In this document: in pieces, positions 33,841-45,112 of the stretch
How positions within the stretch are numbered: position 1 is the stretch's first letter
Layout of the letters: the number at the start of each line of letters is the position of its first letter
Source of the DNA: Cristatella mucedo
Lineage: Eukaryota; Bryozoa; Phylactolaemata; Cristatellidae
Assembly: GCA_009760855.2 (NCBI GenBank)
Contig: WPIO01000030.1
Span: 1,846,001-1,910,000 of the forward strand
Length of the DNA stretch: 64,000 bases
Direction of reading: 5' to 3'
Made by a program: the position numbers and the translations under genes
Notes under the pieces: generated by a model
What the model saw: only the letters and a program-made list of their open reading frames with translations
Told to the model about the DNA's origin: nothing
Databases searched by the model: none

Positions 33841-34813
33841 GTGATAACTGAACCGCGAGAAATGTTATCGTCAGCAGGGGCAGGCAGAAATTCTAGGAAA
33901 CTCGGGATCCACAAGAATGAAACATGCACCCCTAGCCCACCGCCAGGCCAACATTCAGCCGATCCGCCGGGAGGTGCTGTTGTGTCGCACGTTTCAGCTC
34001 ATGCTGCATCTGTTGAACAAATCTCCTATGTTATAAGAAACTCGGCCCAATATAACTTTCAAAACTCTTTTATACGCAACTCATGCATACATTATCAACT
34101 TTTCGAGCGTTCATCTGGTGATGCTGCCATATCTACAAATTGATACCTTCAAAATGCAAGAGTAAAAATGCTTTGGTACTAGTCCGGTAGTCCGGACCAA
34201 GTCGTGACCTCTAAACCTCTTCTATATTGCCCACTGATGCAAATCTTTCGTGGACGCTTGTGCTGTTGCTATTTTTAAGATCGGTATTGGATGCCTTTAT
34301 GTTGCACAAATTGTGCAAATATCTTAAGCGAGTTAATGTCAAATATTTAACAGATATTTATTGGCGCTACTGTGTCTTCAGCAAGGCTGGTTGGTCTCTT
34401 CCTCAAATAATGGCGAAATCGCAATTCTCTCCATATTCCGGACACTGCATTGCTTTTTTTTATGCTATTATAAACACCAAATTCGATCGCTAAGGTTTCT
34501 CCTTTGAATCCAAATTACTGTTATGAACTATATTATTTGAGTAATGAAAAGTAACACTATTCTGTCTGATGTTAAATTTAATGTGGTGCTTATTGCTTTT
34601 AATTTTATCTTTCCACTGCAAATTGAATCATCTTACAAGAAATGCAGACCTGATACTTCGCATTCAACAGGTTGCATGCAATGCAGAATACACTTGATAG
34701 CGCCCAGCGTCTCCAGCTTTTCAAACCCATTTGATCTGGAAAAGCGCTTTCGAAGTGAACCTATGCAAGTGAGAAAAAACTGGTCCATTTACTGGGGCGG
34801 GGTTCTGTAAGAA
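33841..34813. other. No gene recognised
   Basis: Intronic sequence of the ENPP gene with no identifiable element. Open frames of 88-100 codons are AT-rich and featureless. Confidence 0.45.
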
Positions 34814-35007
34814 ATAAAGCAAAGGGGGGAAATATAATAGCTGGTTTGGTCCAGTGGTTAAGGTGCTCGCCCCGATCAAGGTCTGGCTGAGGTTTTAGGC
34901 TCGAGCCGCGAGGCGTATGTGAAGCACCTGAATAGAAATTAAGTTCTCTTGGAGCGCTATTCAAATGAATTATATTAATTGATAAAGCAAAGGGGGAAAT
35001 ATAATAG
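34814..35007 (+). mobile_element. SINE-A copy with 26-27 bp target-site duplication
   Basis: The element (about 34841-34981) has the A-box-like TGGTCCAGTGGTTAAGGTGC, a B-box-like GGCTCGAGCC and the tail GAATAGAAATTAAGTTCTCT, then TGGAGCGCTATTCAAATG. It is flanked by direct repeats: 34814-34840 on the left and 34982-35007 on the right, both ATAAAGCAAAGGGGG...AATATAATAG and differing by one G. Such long near-identical target-site duplications mean a young insertion. Confidence 0.95.
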
Positions 35008-35559
35008 ACCCTAAACCCCTGTATCCTATATATACGGATAATATACGGCTGCTATAGTTCAGAACCAATTTCATTTACCCGTGAGCTTTTGAGCTCATAC
35101 CAATGAATGAAAGCCGCAACACTAAGATGGCCGTGACGTCGCTTTGGCAGAGTAGTACTTAAACTTCCACTAAGTCTATGCTCAATATTCAGATTGAGCG
35201 GACATTGATTGCAGCGGAAGTGATTGCAGTTTGCACGGTGGTTTTTTTTAAGTTGCCTGATATGTGCGCATACAGACTCTTACGAGTTTCGTTTCAAGCA
35301 GACTTTTGCAGTTACGAATGCCGTTGATCATAGGCTGGAGATTAGGCGAGATACTGGGCGATCTTACTGCGACTCGTCTAAGAGGATTTTGATCATGCTA
35401 TTGTTCGGATCAGCGAATGTCATAAGCAGTTGAGCAGTTGGCGCAGTGGAAGACAATGGTGCCACAGAGATTCATGGTGAAAATTTTTCAGGGAAGGCTA
35501 ATCCTTGAGATTCAGCAGATGTTGCTAGAAGTTATCGGAATGTGATTTCACATCGATGT
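35008..35559. other. No gene recognised
   Basis: Intronic sequence; I see no element or coding frame. Confidence 0.45.
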
Positions 35560-36375
35560 AACGTAATGCGTGCCCACCTGTAACTCCACAAAGCCACATA
35601 GAATATGTGAGTGTTATGCAGTATAGTTTTGCATAGCGCACAAACAGCCTACGCGGCTTTCGGTACGCATTCGGTAGCAAACAGACTTCATCTCATGCAA
35701 CAAAGAGAAACTGAGAAGTATAGCTGAGCTAGGAGAACAGTTGAGATAGTGAGTAACATGGTCGTAGCAGCCCAGGACCGCTGGAAAGGATTCCCATAGT
35801 CGACAGCAGGAGAGTCGCTGTCGTTACGTAAGAATCGCGGAAGTGAGTTCCACAGTCTAGGACCTCCAGAGCAAAACCTTCTGTCGCCAACGGTGTTTAA
35901 TCGGAGTAAATAGCAATGGCTAATGTATTGTCCATACAGGACCTGAGGGCAGGCACGAAGAGGCAAAACTGGTGCAGCAGTACAGCTGGGTTTGAAGAAG
36001 CCAAGCTGTGGCGGGCCTTTTAGGTCAGCAAACGAACTTTGCTCTGCATCCGTTGATCAACCAGCAGCCATCAGAGCTCTTTTAGTAAAAGAGATACATA
36101 ACTGCTGGGATCTGTTAGGTAACCTTGCAGCTATATTCATTCCCAGCTGCAGGGGCCCAGTGGCTTTTTTCGCAACCCCAACCAAATTGCAATAATCTAG
36201 CCGTGACAGAACCAGGGAGCTATTTAAAGGTCTTGAGAGCCACCGTGGAGTTCCAAATTTTAGACAGGGATCGGATGTGAATGCTAGCTGTGGAGGCAGT
36301 ATTCTTAATGAAGCTTTCAAAATGTAGGCAGCTGTCAGAGACGATACTTAAATTCCGAGCACATTGTGATGGTCG
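35560..36375 (-). mobile_element. LINE-B copy, 3' part (split by LINE-A)
   Basis: The minus strand carries the LINE-B C-terminal region (LSRLDYCNLVGVAKKATGPL near 36200, GDRRFCSGGPRLWNSLPRFL near 35870) and the 3' end with GAGTTACAGGTGGGCACGC-type sequence near 35560-35590. The LINE-B sequence stops at about 36375 and resumes at 39736, as shown by alignment with the uninterrupted copy at 50110-52835 (near 50985-51000). The interval is a LINE-A insertion. Several frameshifts are present. Confidence 0.9.
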
Positions 36376-39300
36376 CACAAGTTATGGTCGTCAGCAGCTG
36401 CTATCGCTTCGTCATCGTATATCAAATGCATTCCTAGATATTAATGTTGTTGCTAAGATTCATGAACTATGCATTAACAAAAGGAAAGCACCCCGTAGCC
36501 GCCGCGGTGGCCGGAACCGCCAGCTTAGAGGCTGCTCGTTTGGTATTCCTAGCATTGTCTCGAACCGCTTAGCACGCTCCCCCGCATGCGTCACTGTAAA
36601 TCTCTCAAACTTAGTGGTCATCAGGCCTGTTGTAACCCAATCGGCCAGACTTAACGCTTGCCTTTGGAATCCTCGCTCAATGTGCAATAAACCTCTAGTA
36701 ATAAACGACCTTATTTCTGAAAATGGTATCGACCTGCTCGCCCTAACTGAAACTTAGCTGAAATCGATAAACTGCCCGACAATTAAAGATGCCACTCCAT
36801 CTGGTTTCACGTTCTTTCACACCCCTAGATCGATCAAAACTGGAGGTGGAGTTGCTATTATCGTGCGCTCGAAATTCAACTTCAAGCCATTTGCGGTACC
36901 CTCGAAGCAGTCTTTTGAATCAATTGTCCTGGTCTCACCCGAAAACAAGCTACCGATAGTGGCAGTAGTCTATCGCCCACCAGGTACCAAATCCTCCTTT
37001 ATCTCAGATTTCTCCGATCTCATTTCGATTCTGTATGCAAGAAATCGATCCTTCCTCGTTATGGGTGATTTCAACGTTCACTTTGATAACTTAACTGACG
37101 CTTTCAGCACCGAATTTCGTACATTGACAGACTCATTATCTCTTGTGACTCATGTGCATGGCCCTACCCACATCAAGGGTCACACACTCGACCAAATTTT
37201 CTCATATAACTGCACTTTGTCATCACCAGTTATCACCAAATCCTGCTTATCTGACCACATGCAGATCTCATTCAATCTACAGTGTGTGCCCACATTCTCC
37301 TCTAAAATAACCTGTGAATCGCAAAACCTCAAGACCCTTGACATCGATGCTGTCCGTGCGAGCATATCTGCTTCACCTTTGCTGCTCAGTCCTCCCTCCG
37401 ATCTGTCATCACTGGTAGATTGCTACAACACGACACTAGCTGACACGCTCGACGAGTTTGCACCTTTGACAAAGCGCACTGTGCGCCCCCGCCCAGACGG
37501 CCTATGGTTTACCACAGACATTAAACTAGCCAAGTCTACTAAACGAAAGCTTGAAAAGGCATACAAAAGATCCGGACTAACTGTCCATCGACAGGCATAT
37601 GAAGACTACTGTAGGTCGTACCAATCGATCCTAGCAAAGGCTAAGTCTAGCTTCTATAGAAACATTGTTGAATCACAGATGCACAATCCAAAAATGCTGA
37701 TGTCGACAATAAACCATCTCCTCAACCGTTCCCAGGTTAGCTCCTTACCTGATGATCCTTGTGATGATCTAGCCGATCGCTTCTCTCGATTCTTTGTGCA
37801 GAAGATAGACAAAATCAGGGAATCCATCCCTGCGATGACAACCTTCCCACTAGAATGCTGTTCCTCGGTTCCTGGCTGCGCCTCAATGTCTGCATTTAAA
37901 CAGGTCACCAGTGACATAGTCCTAAAGCTCGTATCTCAATCAAAGAAGACAACAAGTCCACTGGACCCTATTCCCACTGTCCTGCTCCTACGTTGCATTG
38001 ATCTGCTGCTGCCATGCATAACCAACATCATTAATATGTCATTAGCCTCAGGTCAGGTCCCAGCACCTTTCAAAAAAGCTGTAGTCAGGCCACTTCTCAA
38101 GAAAGCTACACTAGACCAAGAGAACTTAAGCAACTACCGCCCAGTCTCCCTTCTACCATTCCTATCAAAGACACTGGAACGGGTCGTGGCGGACCAGCTG
38201 AACTCGTATATCGAAACCTCACACCTTGCTAGTAAGTTCCAGTCTGGCTTTAGAGCTAATCACCCCACAGAGTCAGCATTGCTTCGGGTATACAACGACC
38301 TACTTAGGAATGCAGGCATGGGTAGAGTGTCTCTTCTTGTTTTGCTCGATCTTTCGGCAGCTTTTGATACCATCGATCACAAAGTACTTATAGAGCGCCT
38401 CTCATCTCGCCTGGGCATCACTGGCACTGCTCTGCAGTGGTTCAGGTCCTATCCCAGTGGGAGACTCCAGAGTGTTGACGTGAATGGACAAAGATCATCT
38501 GAAGTACTTCTAAAATATGGTGTACCTCAGGGCTCTGTGCTAGGTCCGGTCCTTTTCACCGTTTATACTCTCCCTCTCGCTGATGTGATTGCCAAGCACA
38601 ATCTAGGCTTTCACTTCTATGCGGATGACACTCAGTTGTACCTTTGCTTTGATCCCTCCCAGCCTTCGAGCACCTCAAATTCTCTCAACTCACTTGCTGC
38701 ATGCATTGATGACATCCGATCATGGATGGCAGCAAATTTTCTAAAACTAAACGATGATAAAACTAACTTACTAGTTATGGGCAAACCTAGTGTTATTCAG
38801 AAATTGGAAAGGCTGACTTTCAAAATTGGCTCTGCCAGCATATCTCCAGTTGCATCAGCTCGAAATCTAGGTGTCATATTCCAAAGCGACCTCTCGTTAG
38901 ACGACCACATCAGCTCCACAGTCAAATCAGCCTATTTTCAGCTTCATAACATTGCTAAAATTAGGGCTTGTTTAGATAAGGATACCACGTCCAAGTTGGT
39001 CCATGCATTCGTGACATCTCGTCTCGACTTCTGCAACTCACTGCTTACTGGCCTACCAGCATGTGCGATCAGGCGATTGCAGCTGGTGCAAAAAACTCTG
39101 CAGCTAGGCTTGTCTGTCGTGAGCGTCGCAGTTGCCACATTACTCCACTTCTCGCCGACCTGCACTGGTTACCAGTCAAGCAACGGATTGACTTCAAGGT
39201 TTTGTCGCTCACTTTTAGGTCTCTTCATTCTATGGCTCCAGCCTATCTTTCAGATATACTACCCCATCAGGCAAAGCATCGTACCACTCGCTTTTCGGAA

Positions 39301-39735
39301 TCCAACAGTCTAGAAATACCTCGTACAAACCTTAAATCCTTTGGAGACCGTGCATTTAGCTCGTATGCTCCCACAGCCTGGAACTCCCTCCCGACCTGCA
39401 TCAGAACATCCCCTGACCTGACCACATTTAAAGGAAACTTAAAAACATACCTATTTAGGATAGCATTTAGTGGGTCCTTGTGATTCGTCCTCGATGTGCT
39501 TATGCGTGCTGACACTGTTCATGCTGCCACTAACCACATTTGCATGCTGACCCAGTGCATGCAACCCCTAACCATGTTATTCATTTTGTTTGTTTTTCAA
39601 GCATGATTTTACTTACTATTCTATTGCGTATCACTTTGCAGCAAATGTAAAGCGCCTAGAAAGAGATTAAGTTCTCTGAGGGCGCTTTATCAAGTGCAAT
39701 ATTATTATTATTATTATTATTATTATTATCATCAC
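36376..39735 (+). mobile_element. LINE-A, longest and best-preserved copy (L2/CR1-like)
   Basis: This 3.36-kb element ends in the conserved 3' sequence GCAAATGTAAAGCGCCTAG, AAAGAGATTAAGTTCTCTG, AGGGCGCTTTATCAAGTGC and (ATT)n at 39700-39730. One endonuclease/reverse transcriptase ORF fills most of it. The 3' microsatellite tail and the LHWLPVKQRIDFK C-terminal motif are typical of the L2/CR1 branch of non-LTR retrotransposons. It is inserted into a minus-strand LINE-B copy. Left and right LINE-B flanks join to give GCACAAG|CATCACC against GTACAAAAGCATCACC in the other copy, so no clear target-site duplication was made. Confidence 0.95.
36382..39483 (+). pseudogene. LINE-A ORF2-type protein: endonuclease and reverse transcriptase, two lesions
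   Basis: One reading frame runs from about 36382 to 39313. It has an apurinic-type endonuclease (NPRSMCNKP near 36690, YRPPGTK near 36985, GDFN near 37063, the LSDH catalytic end near 37250) followed by a linker. The reverse transcriptase includes FRANHPTESALL, DLSAAFDTIDH (first catalytic Asp), GVPQGSVLGP and FYADD (catalytic Asp pair, about 38622). A C-terminal domain ends near 39483. Two defects are visible. A TAG replaces the Trp codon after LALTET at about 36755. An A-run of six instead of four at about 39090 shifts the frame, so the C-terminal domain (LLADLHWLPVKQRIDFK) continues in another frame to the stop at about 39483. Otherwise it is intact, and it is the only copy here with a complete catalytic core. 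It acts in cis by nicking DNA and reverse-transcribing its own RNA. Confidence 0.9.
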
Positions 39736-40440
39736 CTCTTAGAAGAGCAAAGCCTTTTAGTCCAGCCACACGCTTGGGGTTTGCTATGAGCAACAGCTGC
39801 GTATTGCCGTTTAGCTTAAATAAATTTGCCGACATCCAGAATCAAATGTCTGCAAGGCAAGCATTCAGTTTATCAATCGCTGCAGCAGATTCCGACGGTT
39901 TGAATGACAAATACAGCTGAGTATCGTCAGCATAAAAGTGATATCCTATTCCATGGGCCTTAATCACTTTTCCCAGAGGTTGAGTATAAATGAAGAATAG
40001 GATAGGACCGAGACCATGTGGGACTTCACAGGTGACTGGTTTGGTTGATGAGACCTGACCCCCTCATGACACGAATTGAACAGGATCAGAGGAGAATTTC
40101 GATTTGAATCACGCCAGTGCCTCGTCTGTCAGACCGATCGTTGTTCTCAATCGTTCAAGTAGAACACCGTGATCAATGGTGTTGAAGGCAGCAGAAAGAT
40201 CTAGCAGAGCTAGGGCAATGACATTCCCGTCATCGTTGCCACATATAATGTCATTGTTAGCACGGAGGAAAGAAGTTTCCGTGGAGTGCTTCCTCTTGAA
40301 CTCCGGTTGGAAATGTTCTGATCTTTCATGTATTTCAATGTGTGCTACCACCTGCCTAGCAACAATTTTTTCAAGGATCTTTGGCAAAAAAGGAAGAAAG
40401 GAAACTAGGTGAAAGTTTGCTAGGACCTCTGCATCCAATC
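39736..40440 (-). mobile_element. LINE-B copy, continuation upstream of the LINE-A insertion
   Basis: The minus strand encodes a reverse transcriptase piece: FHLVSFLPFLPKILEKIVA, HSTETSFLRAND and LLDLSAAFNTIDHGVLLERL (40109-40438), then sequence like [14 protein letters not shown] in complement near 39910. It continues the LINE-B copy of 35560-36375. The 5' part is truncated at about 40440. Stops and shifts show that it is dead. Confidence 0.85.
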
Positions 40441-40961
40441 CAGTGTGGCGAAAAGCATTGCGCCGAAGCTTTTAGCCGCTTGAGGAGAAAAGAAGAGAAG
40501 GAGAAGAGAGGAGAATCTTCGGCTACTCTCAAAGCGCGGCTGCAGCCTTTCTAGCTGACCTTCGTAAGAGCTGAAGAAGGAGACAGCCAGCGAAGCGAGC
40601 GCCACTCGCTCTGCCGCTGTATTTCAGCCCCGCTGAAATGCAACGCTGAGGCGGGTTTAGTGCTACTTATGGTCTGAAGCTCTTCACTCCCGCAGAGAGG
40701 GTTTAATGCCACAATATTCCCTGAAAAATTGAAATTGTAAGTTTCACAAAATATACTACTTCGTGCTACATGATAATTTTCATCTGCACTCGCTGTTCTC
40801 GGAAAAGCGAGTCCCTAAGCAATTAATAGCCTCACCACATAAAGCAAGGCAACACTTACTCTTAATCTCGAGCTAAGGCTGGAGTGGCACCCGCTTCATT
40901 TAGCGCTATTACTGTTTTTGCCTCCTGGGTCCTTAGCACGGGGGGGGGGTAAGGCACTAGC
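40441..40961. other. No gene recognised
   Basis: Intronic sequence; purine-rich AGAAGAGAAGGAG at 40480-40515 and a G10 run near 40939. Nothing else was identified. Confidence 0.45.
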
Positions 40962-41130
40962 TCTTAATAATAATTATAATAATGCACTTGATAACGACCC
41001 AGTTCGTGATTTCGAGTCCTACAGAGGCCAATCGCGTATTGCCCTCTGCTAGTGGTGTTGATAGCAGTTGGGGCTCTTCTGCCACTATATAAATGAAGCT
41101 GCCAATCACCTAGTATTTACTTTACTTTAT
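40962..41130 (+). mobile_element. SINE-B-like copy next to a LINE-A tail scrap
   Basis: 40966-40990 is the end of a LINE-A tail in complement (ATAATAATGCACTTGATA). From 40990 the sequence has GACCCAGTTCG, GATTTCGAGTCC (B-box-like), TTGATAGCAGTTGGGGCTC and a TATATAAATGAAGCTGCCAATCA end in the SINE-B order. The A-box part is missing. Confidence 0.6.
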
Positions 41131-41157
41131 CTAGTCAGAAGTCATAGTGACAGAATG

Positions 41158-42776
41158 CTGGCTGACAATAATAATGATACACTTGATAAAGCACCCTCAG
41201 AGAACTCAATCTCATTCTAGGCGCTTTACATTTGCTGCAAACAAGGAAACACGATATCGAATGGTGAGTGGTATCACGCTCGATAAACAATATGAATAAC
41301 ATGGTTTGGGGTGACATGCACAGGGTCAGCATGCAAGTGTGGTTAATGGCAGCATGCACAGTGTCAGCACGCATAAGCACATAAAGGACGAGTTACAGGG
41401 ACCCACTAAATGCTCTCATAAATAGGTGCGTTTTTAATTTCTTTTTAAATGAGGTAAGTCAGGGGATGTCGTGACGACACAAGTCGGGAGTGAGTTCCAG
41501 GCTTTGAGAGTATACGAACTTAATGCACGGTCTCTAAAATATTGGAGGTCTGTGCGAGGTATACGTAAGCAGTTAGTTTCCGAAAAGCAGGTGGTACGAT
41601 GCGGAAATATATCTGATAGGTAGGCTGGAGTCAAAGAATGAAGGGACTTAAAAGTGAGTGACAAAACCATGAAGTCGATCCGTTGCTTGACTAGTAGCCA
41701 GTGCAGGTCGGCGAGAAGGGGTTTGATGTTGCAACTGCGACGCTCATGACAGACAAGCCTTGCTGTAGAGTTTTGCACCAGCTGTAAGCGTCTAATTGCA
41801 CATGCCGGACGGCCAGCAAGCAGTGAGTTACAGAAGTCAAGACGGGATGTCACAAATACATTGACCAACTTAGATAACTTGTTGTAAAGCTGATGTGGTC
41901 ATTTAACGAAAGATCACTTTGGAACATGACACCTAGATTTTGTGCAGATTCAACAAGATATATGCTGACAGAGCCGATTTTGAGCTTAGCTTTTCAATTT
42001 CCGAATCACACTTGTTTGCCCATAACTAGTAATTTGGTTTTATTATCATTCAATTTAAGAAAGTTTGCTGCCATCCATGTGGGTACGTCATCAATAAATG
42101 CAGCAAGGGAGTTGCGAGAATTCGACGTGCTGGAGGACTCGGAGGGACCAAAGCAAAGGTGCAACTGAGTGTCATTCGCATAGACGTGGAAGCCTAGATT
42201 GTGCTTGGCAATCACATGAGAAAGAGAGAGAGTATAAACCGCGAAAAGAACCGGACCTAGCGCTGAGCTCTGAGGTACCCCAGATTTCAGAGGTACCTCG
42301 GATGGTCTTTGTCGACTCCCATCAATACTCTGGAGGCTCCCATTGAGATAGGACCTGAGCCGTTGCAGAGCAGTGCCATTGATGCCCAGGCGAGATGAGA
42401 GGCGCCAAAGAACTCTGTTATCGATAGTATCAAAAGCTGCCGAAAGATCGAGCAAAACAAGCAGAGATACTCTACCCACATCTGCATTCCTAAGAATTGT
42501 CGTTGTATACCCGAAGCAATAATGACTCATTGGAGCGATTGGCTCTTAAGCCAGACTGGAACTTATTAGTAAGGTCTGAAGTTTCAATATATGAGTTCAG
42601 CTGGTCTGCCACGACTAGTTCCAGTGTCTTTTGATAGGAATGGTAGAAGGGTGACTGGGTGGTAGTTGCTCAAGTTCTCTCGGTCTAGTGTCGAATTCTT
42701 GAGAAGTGGCCTGACTACAGCTTTTTGAAAGGTGCCGGGGCATGACCCGAGGCTAATGACATATTAATGATGTTAC
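41158..42776 (-). mobile_element. LINE-A copy, 5'-truncated, in an ENPP intron
   Basis: Read right to left, it starts in the ASGQVPAPFKKAVV region (42770) and includes reverse transcriptase pieces LLVLLDLSAAFDTIDN (42440) and VPQSSALGPVLFAVYTLSLS (42270), the C-terminal LLADLHWLLVKQRIDF (41690) and a degraded ATT tail at 41158. Frameshifts split the ORF. Its 5' end lies only about 65 bp from the ENPP exon at 42842-42953, on the donor side. Confidence 0.92.
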
Positions 42777-42841
42777 TCTGATTGCGTTCGAATTTTGATA
42801 CATGGATTACGATTTCTACAAAGACTTTGGGTATACCTTAC

Positions 42842-42953
42842 CTGGTCCAATTGCTGCAAATGACGCCTTCATTTCTTCGTAATCGGGGTCGTAGCCATGA
42901 AATCCGACATATAGCTGCTCAGTACCACCGACCCTGGGCCATGGCCGCTGGTT
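42842..42953 (-). CDS. ENPP-family phosphodiesterase, exon with the last metal-binding His
   Basis: The acceptor AATATTGTTGCAG precedes 42953, and the donor CCAG|GTAAGG follows 42842. The 112-bp exon enters in phase 0 and leaves in phase 1, which fits the exon at 31828-32054 exactly (the joined codon is G+CA, giving Ala). It encodes VGGTEQLYVGFHGYDPDY and EEMKASFAAIGP. This matches the ENPP pattern G-x-H-G-Y-D-N/P followed by M-(R/K)-x-x-F-x-A-x-G-P; the His is a conserved zinc ligand of the catalytic site. The short exon is wedged between a LINE-A copy (41158-42776) and a long CT microsatellite (43204 onward). Confidence 0.88.
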
Positions 42954-43203
42954 CTGCAACAATATTTTTCATTCCTAGTTTAAATGCTTTCTTAAGCAGG
43001 TAATGTGTATACTGCACAGAAAACTAAGCTCGTTGACATTGTCCTAGCTTATTTATCATTCATACATATTGGTATAGCCTTGGTCAAAAGCCAATGTTTG
43101 GTATCAGTTACGGAAGCGCTGGGTGTCGTAGGTAAGCATTATTAAGTGCCACCAAAAGATGCTGTATTTCAATAGCGCGATTTATATGCATACACCTCTC
43201 TTT

Positions 43204-43500
<297 letters not shown>

Positions 43501-44595
43501 AAAATTCCTTCGCCTCTCTCATTAATCTCTCGAATAATTCTCTCTGAACCGAGTGTAATGAAAGTATATTACTAAGATAGTTATCAGCTTTAACTCAGTC
43601 TCTGCGTCATTTAAACTCATTTTTGAGAATGAGAGTTGTTAGTGAAGTCTGCTCGATGTCGAGGTTAAATACCGATATATAAGTCATGGAAGTCAAGGTG
43701 GGATGAAATTTCACCATTTTCGCTGCACTGTGGCCCCGATTACTACAGCAGTCGCTGTTTATCGCTACCAGATTAGCTGAATACCTAGCATAAAGGAACA
43801 ATCGTTCAACGTTTCCTACACTCTGCGATGTTTATCTCATTTATCTTGGGCAAAGCTTTTCGAGAAACCTTGATTGTTTTCGAGCAACAAAAATAATTTA
43901 ACCAATGACCGGGTTACAAGTCCTAGTGTAATAGCAATTAAAATGGCCTTTAGTAAGACTTCAGAACATATAATGCTATCATTGCCAGTGAAACGATTAA
44001 AAAGAAACTAGGAATGCTCCTGCCCCACAATCTAGTTAGCGGCCGGCTTACTGCCAATTAATCTTTTACTAGAAACAGACTTGGAAAGCGAAGTAAATGC
44101 TCCACGTCTCTGTTTTACCTAATCTAATAGTTTGTGATTATTAGTGCATTCAAGCCTTTTCACTGTAAACTGCGCTTCTCAAGTTCTGTGGCAGCGGCTA
44201 ATTTTCTTCACAACTACGCATGCTGTATATATCTATAGGTATATCTCTCGATGCTGACCTCGCTTAGCCGCTTAAAATTGTCTCTTCTTTTTAAGCCATA
44301 ATTTTGCATTGAAATCTTCTTTTGCTGAATGCGGGAAAGCACTGTTTTCGGCAGTTTTTGCATCGAGTAACAACTAGCTTAGGACTTTCTTTAGCTTTTA
44401 AACGATCACACGACGTTACTCTAAGCCCCTGTGAGCTTACCTGCCTTATTGTTTCTCAGCAAGTTATCTTTCAATCGTATACTCAATATCTATTTTCCAC
44501 GGCTGTTAAACTTTTAACATTACTACAAAAAATATATTTCTTGCTTTATTTTGCCTGCAAGCGGGAGTAATAGCTGCTACGAATGTTCTGCCCGA
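43501..44595. other. No gene recognised
   Basis: Intronic, AT-rich sequence. 44558-44595 (GCCTGCAAGCGGGAGTAATAGC) resembles a scrap of SINE-B body. Confidence 0.45.
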
Positions 44596-45112
44596 TAATA
44601 ATATAATAATAATAATAATGCACTTGATAAAGCGCCCTCAGAGAACTTAATCTCTTTCTAGGCGCTTTACATTTGCTGCAAAGTGATACGCAATAGAATA
44701 GTAAGTAAAATCATGCTTGAAAAACAAACAAATGAATAACATGGTTAGGGGTTACATGCACTGGGTCAGCATGCAAATGTGGTTAGTGGCAGCATGAACA
44801 GTGTCAGCACGCATAAGCACATCGAGGACGAATCACAAGGACCCACTAAATGCTGTCCTAAATAGGTATGTTTTTAAGTTTCTTTTAAATGTGGTCAGGT
44901 CAGGGGATGTTCTGATGCAGGTCGGGAGGGAGTTCCAGGCTGTGGGAGCATACGAGCTAAATGCACGGTCTCCAAAGGATTTAAGGTTTGTACGAGGTAT
45001 TTCTAGACTGTTGGATTCCGAAAAGCGGGTGGTACGATGCTTTGCCTGATGGGGTAGTATATCTGACAGATAGGCTGGAGCCATAGAATGAAGAGACCTA
45101 AAAGTGAGCGAC
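44596..45112 (-). mobile_element. Recent 5'-truncated LINE-A insertion
   Basis: About 515 bp, read right to left, match the last part of LINE-A 36376-39735 almost base for base. They include the final about 90 ORF codons (MAPAYLSDILPHQAKHRTTR, SFGDRAFSSYAPTAWNSLP), the whole 3' region and an interrupted (ATT)n tail at 44596-44618. I count only a handful of differences by eye. Strong 5' truncation plus near identity points to a recent target-primed insertion. Confidence 0.95.

Noticed and set aside
36281-36757. A separate 158-codon gene
   Set aside because: The frame crosses the LINE-B/LINE-A junction at about 36376; its second part is simply the start of the LINE-A ORF up to the in-frame TAG.
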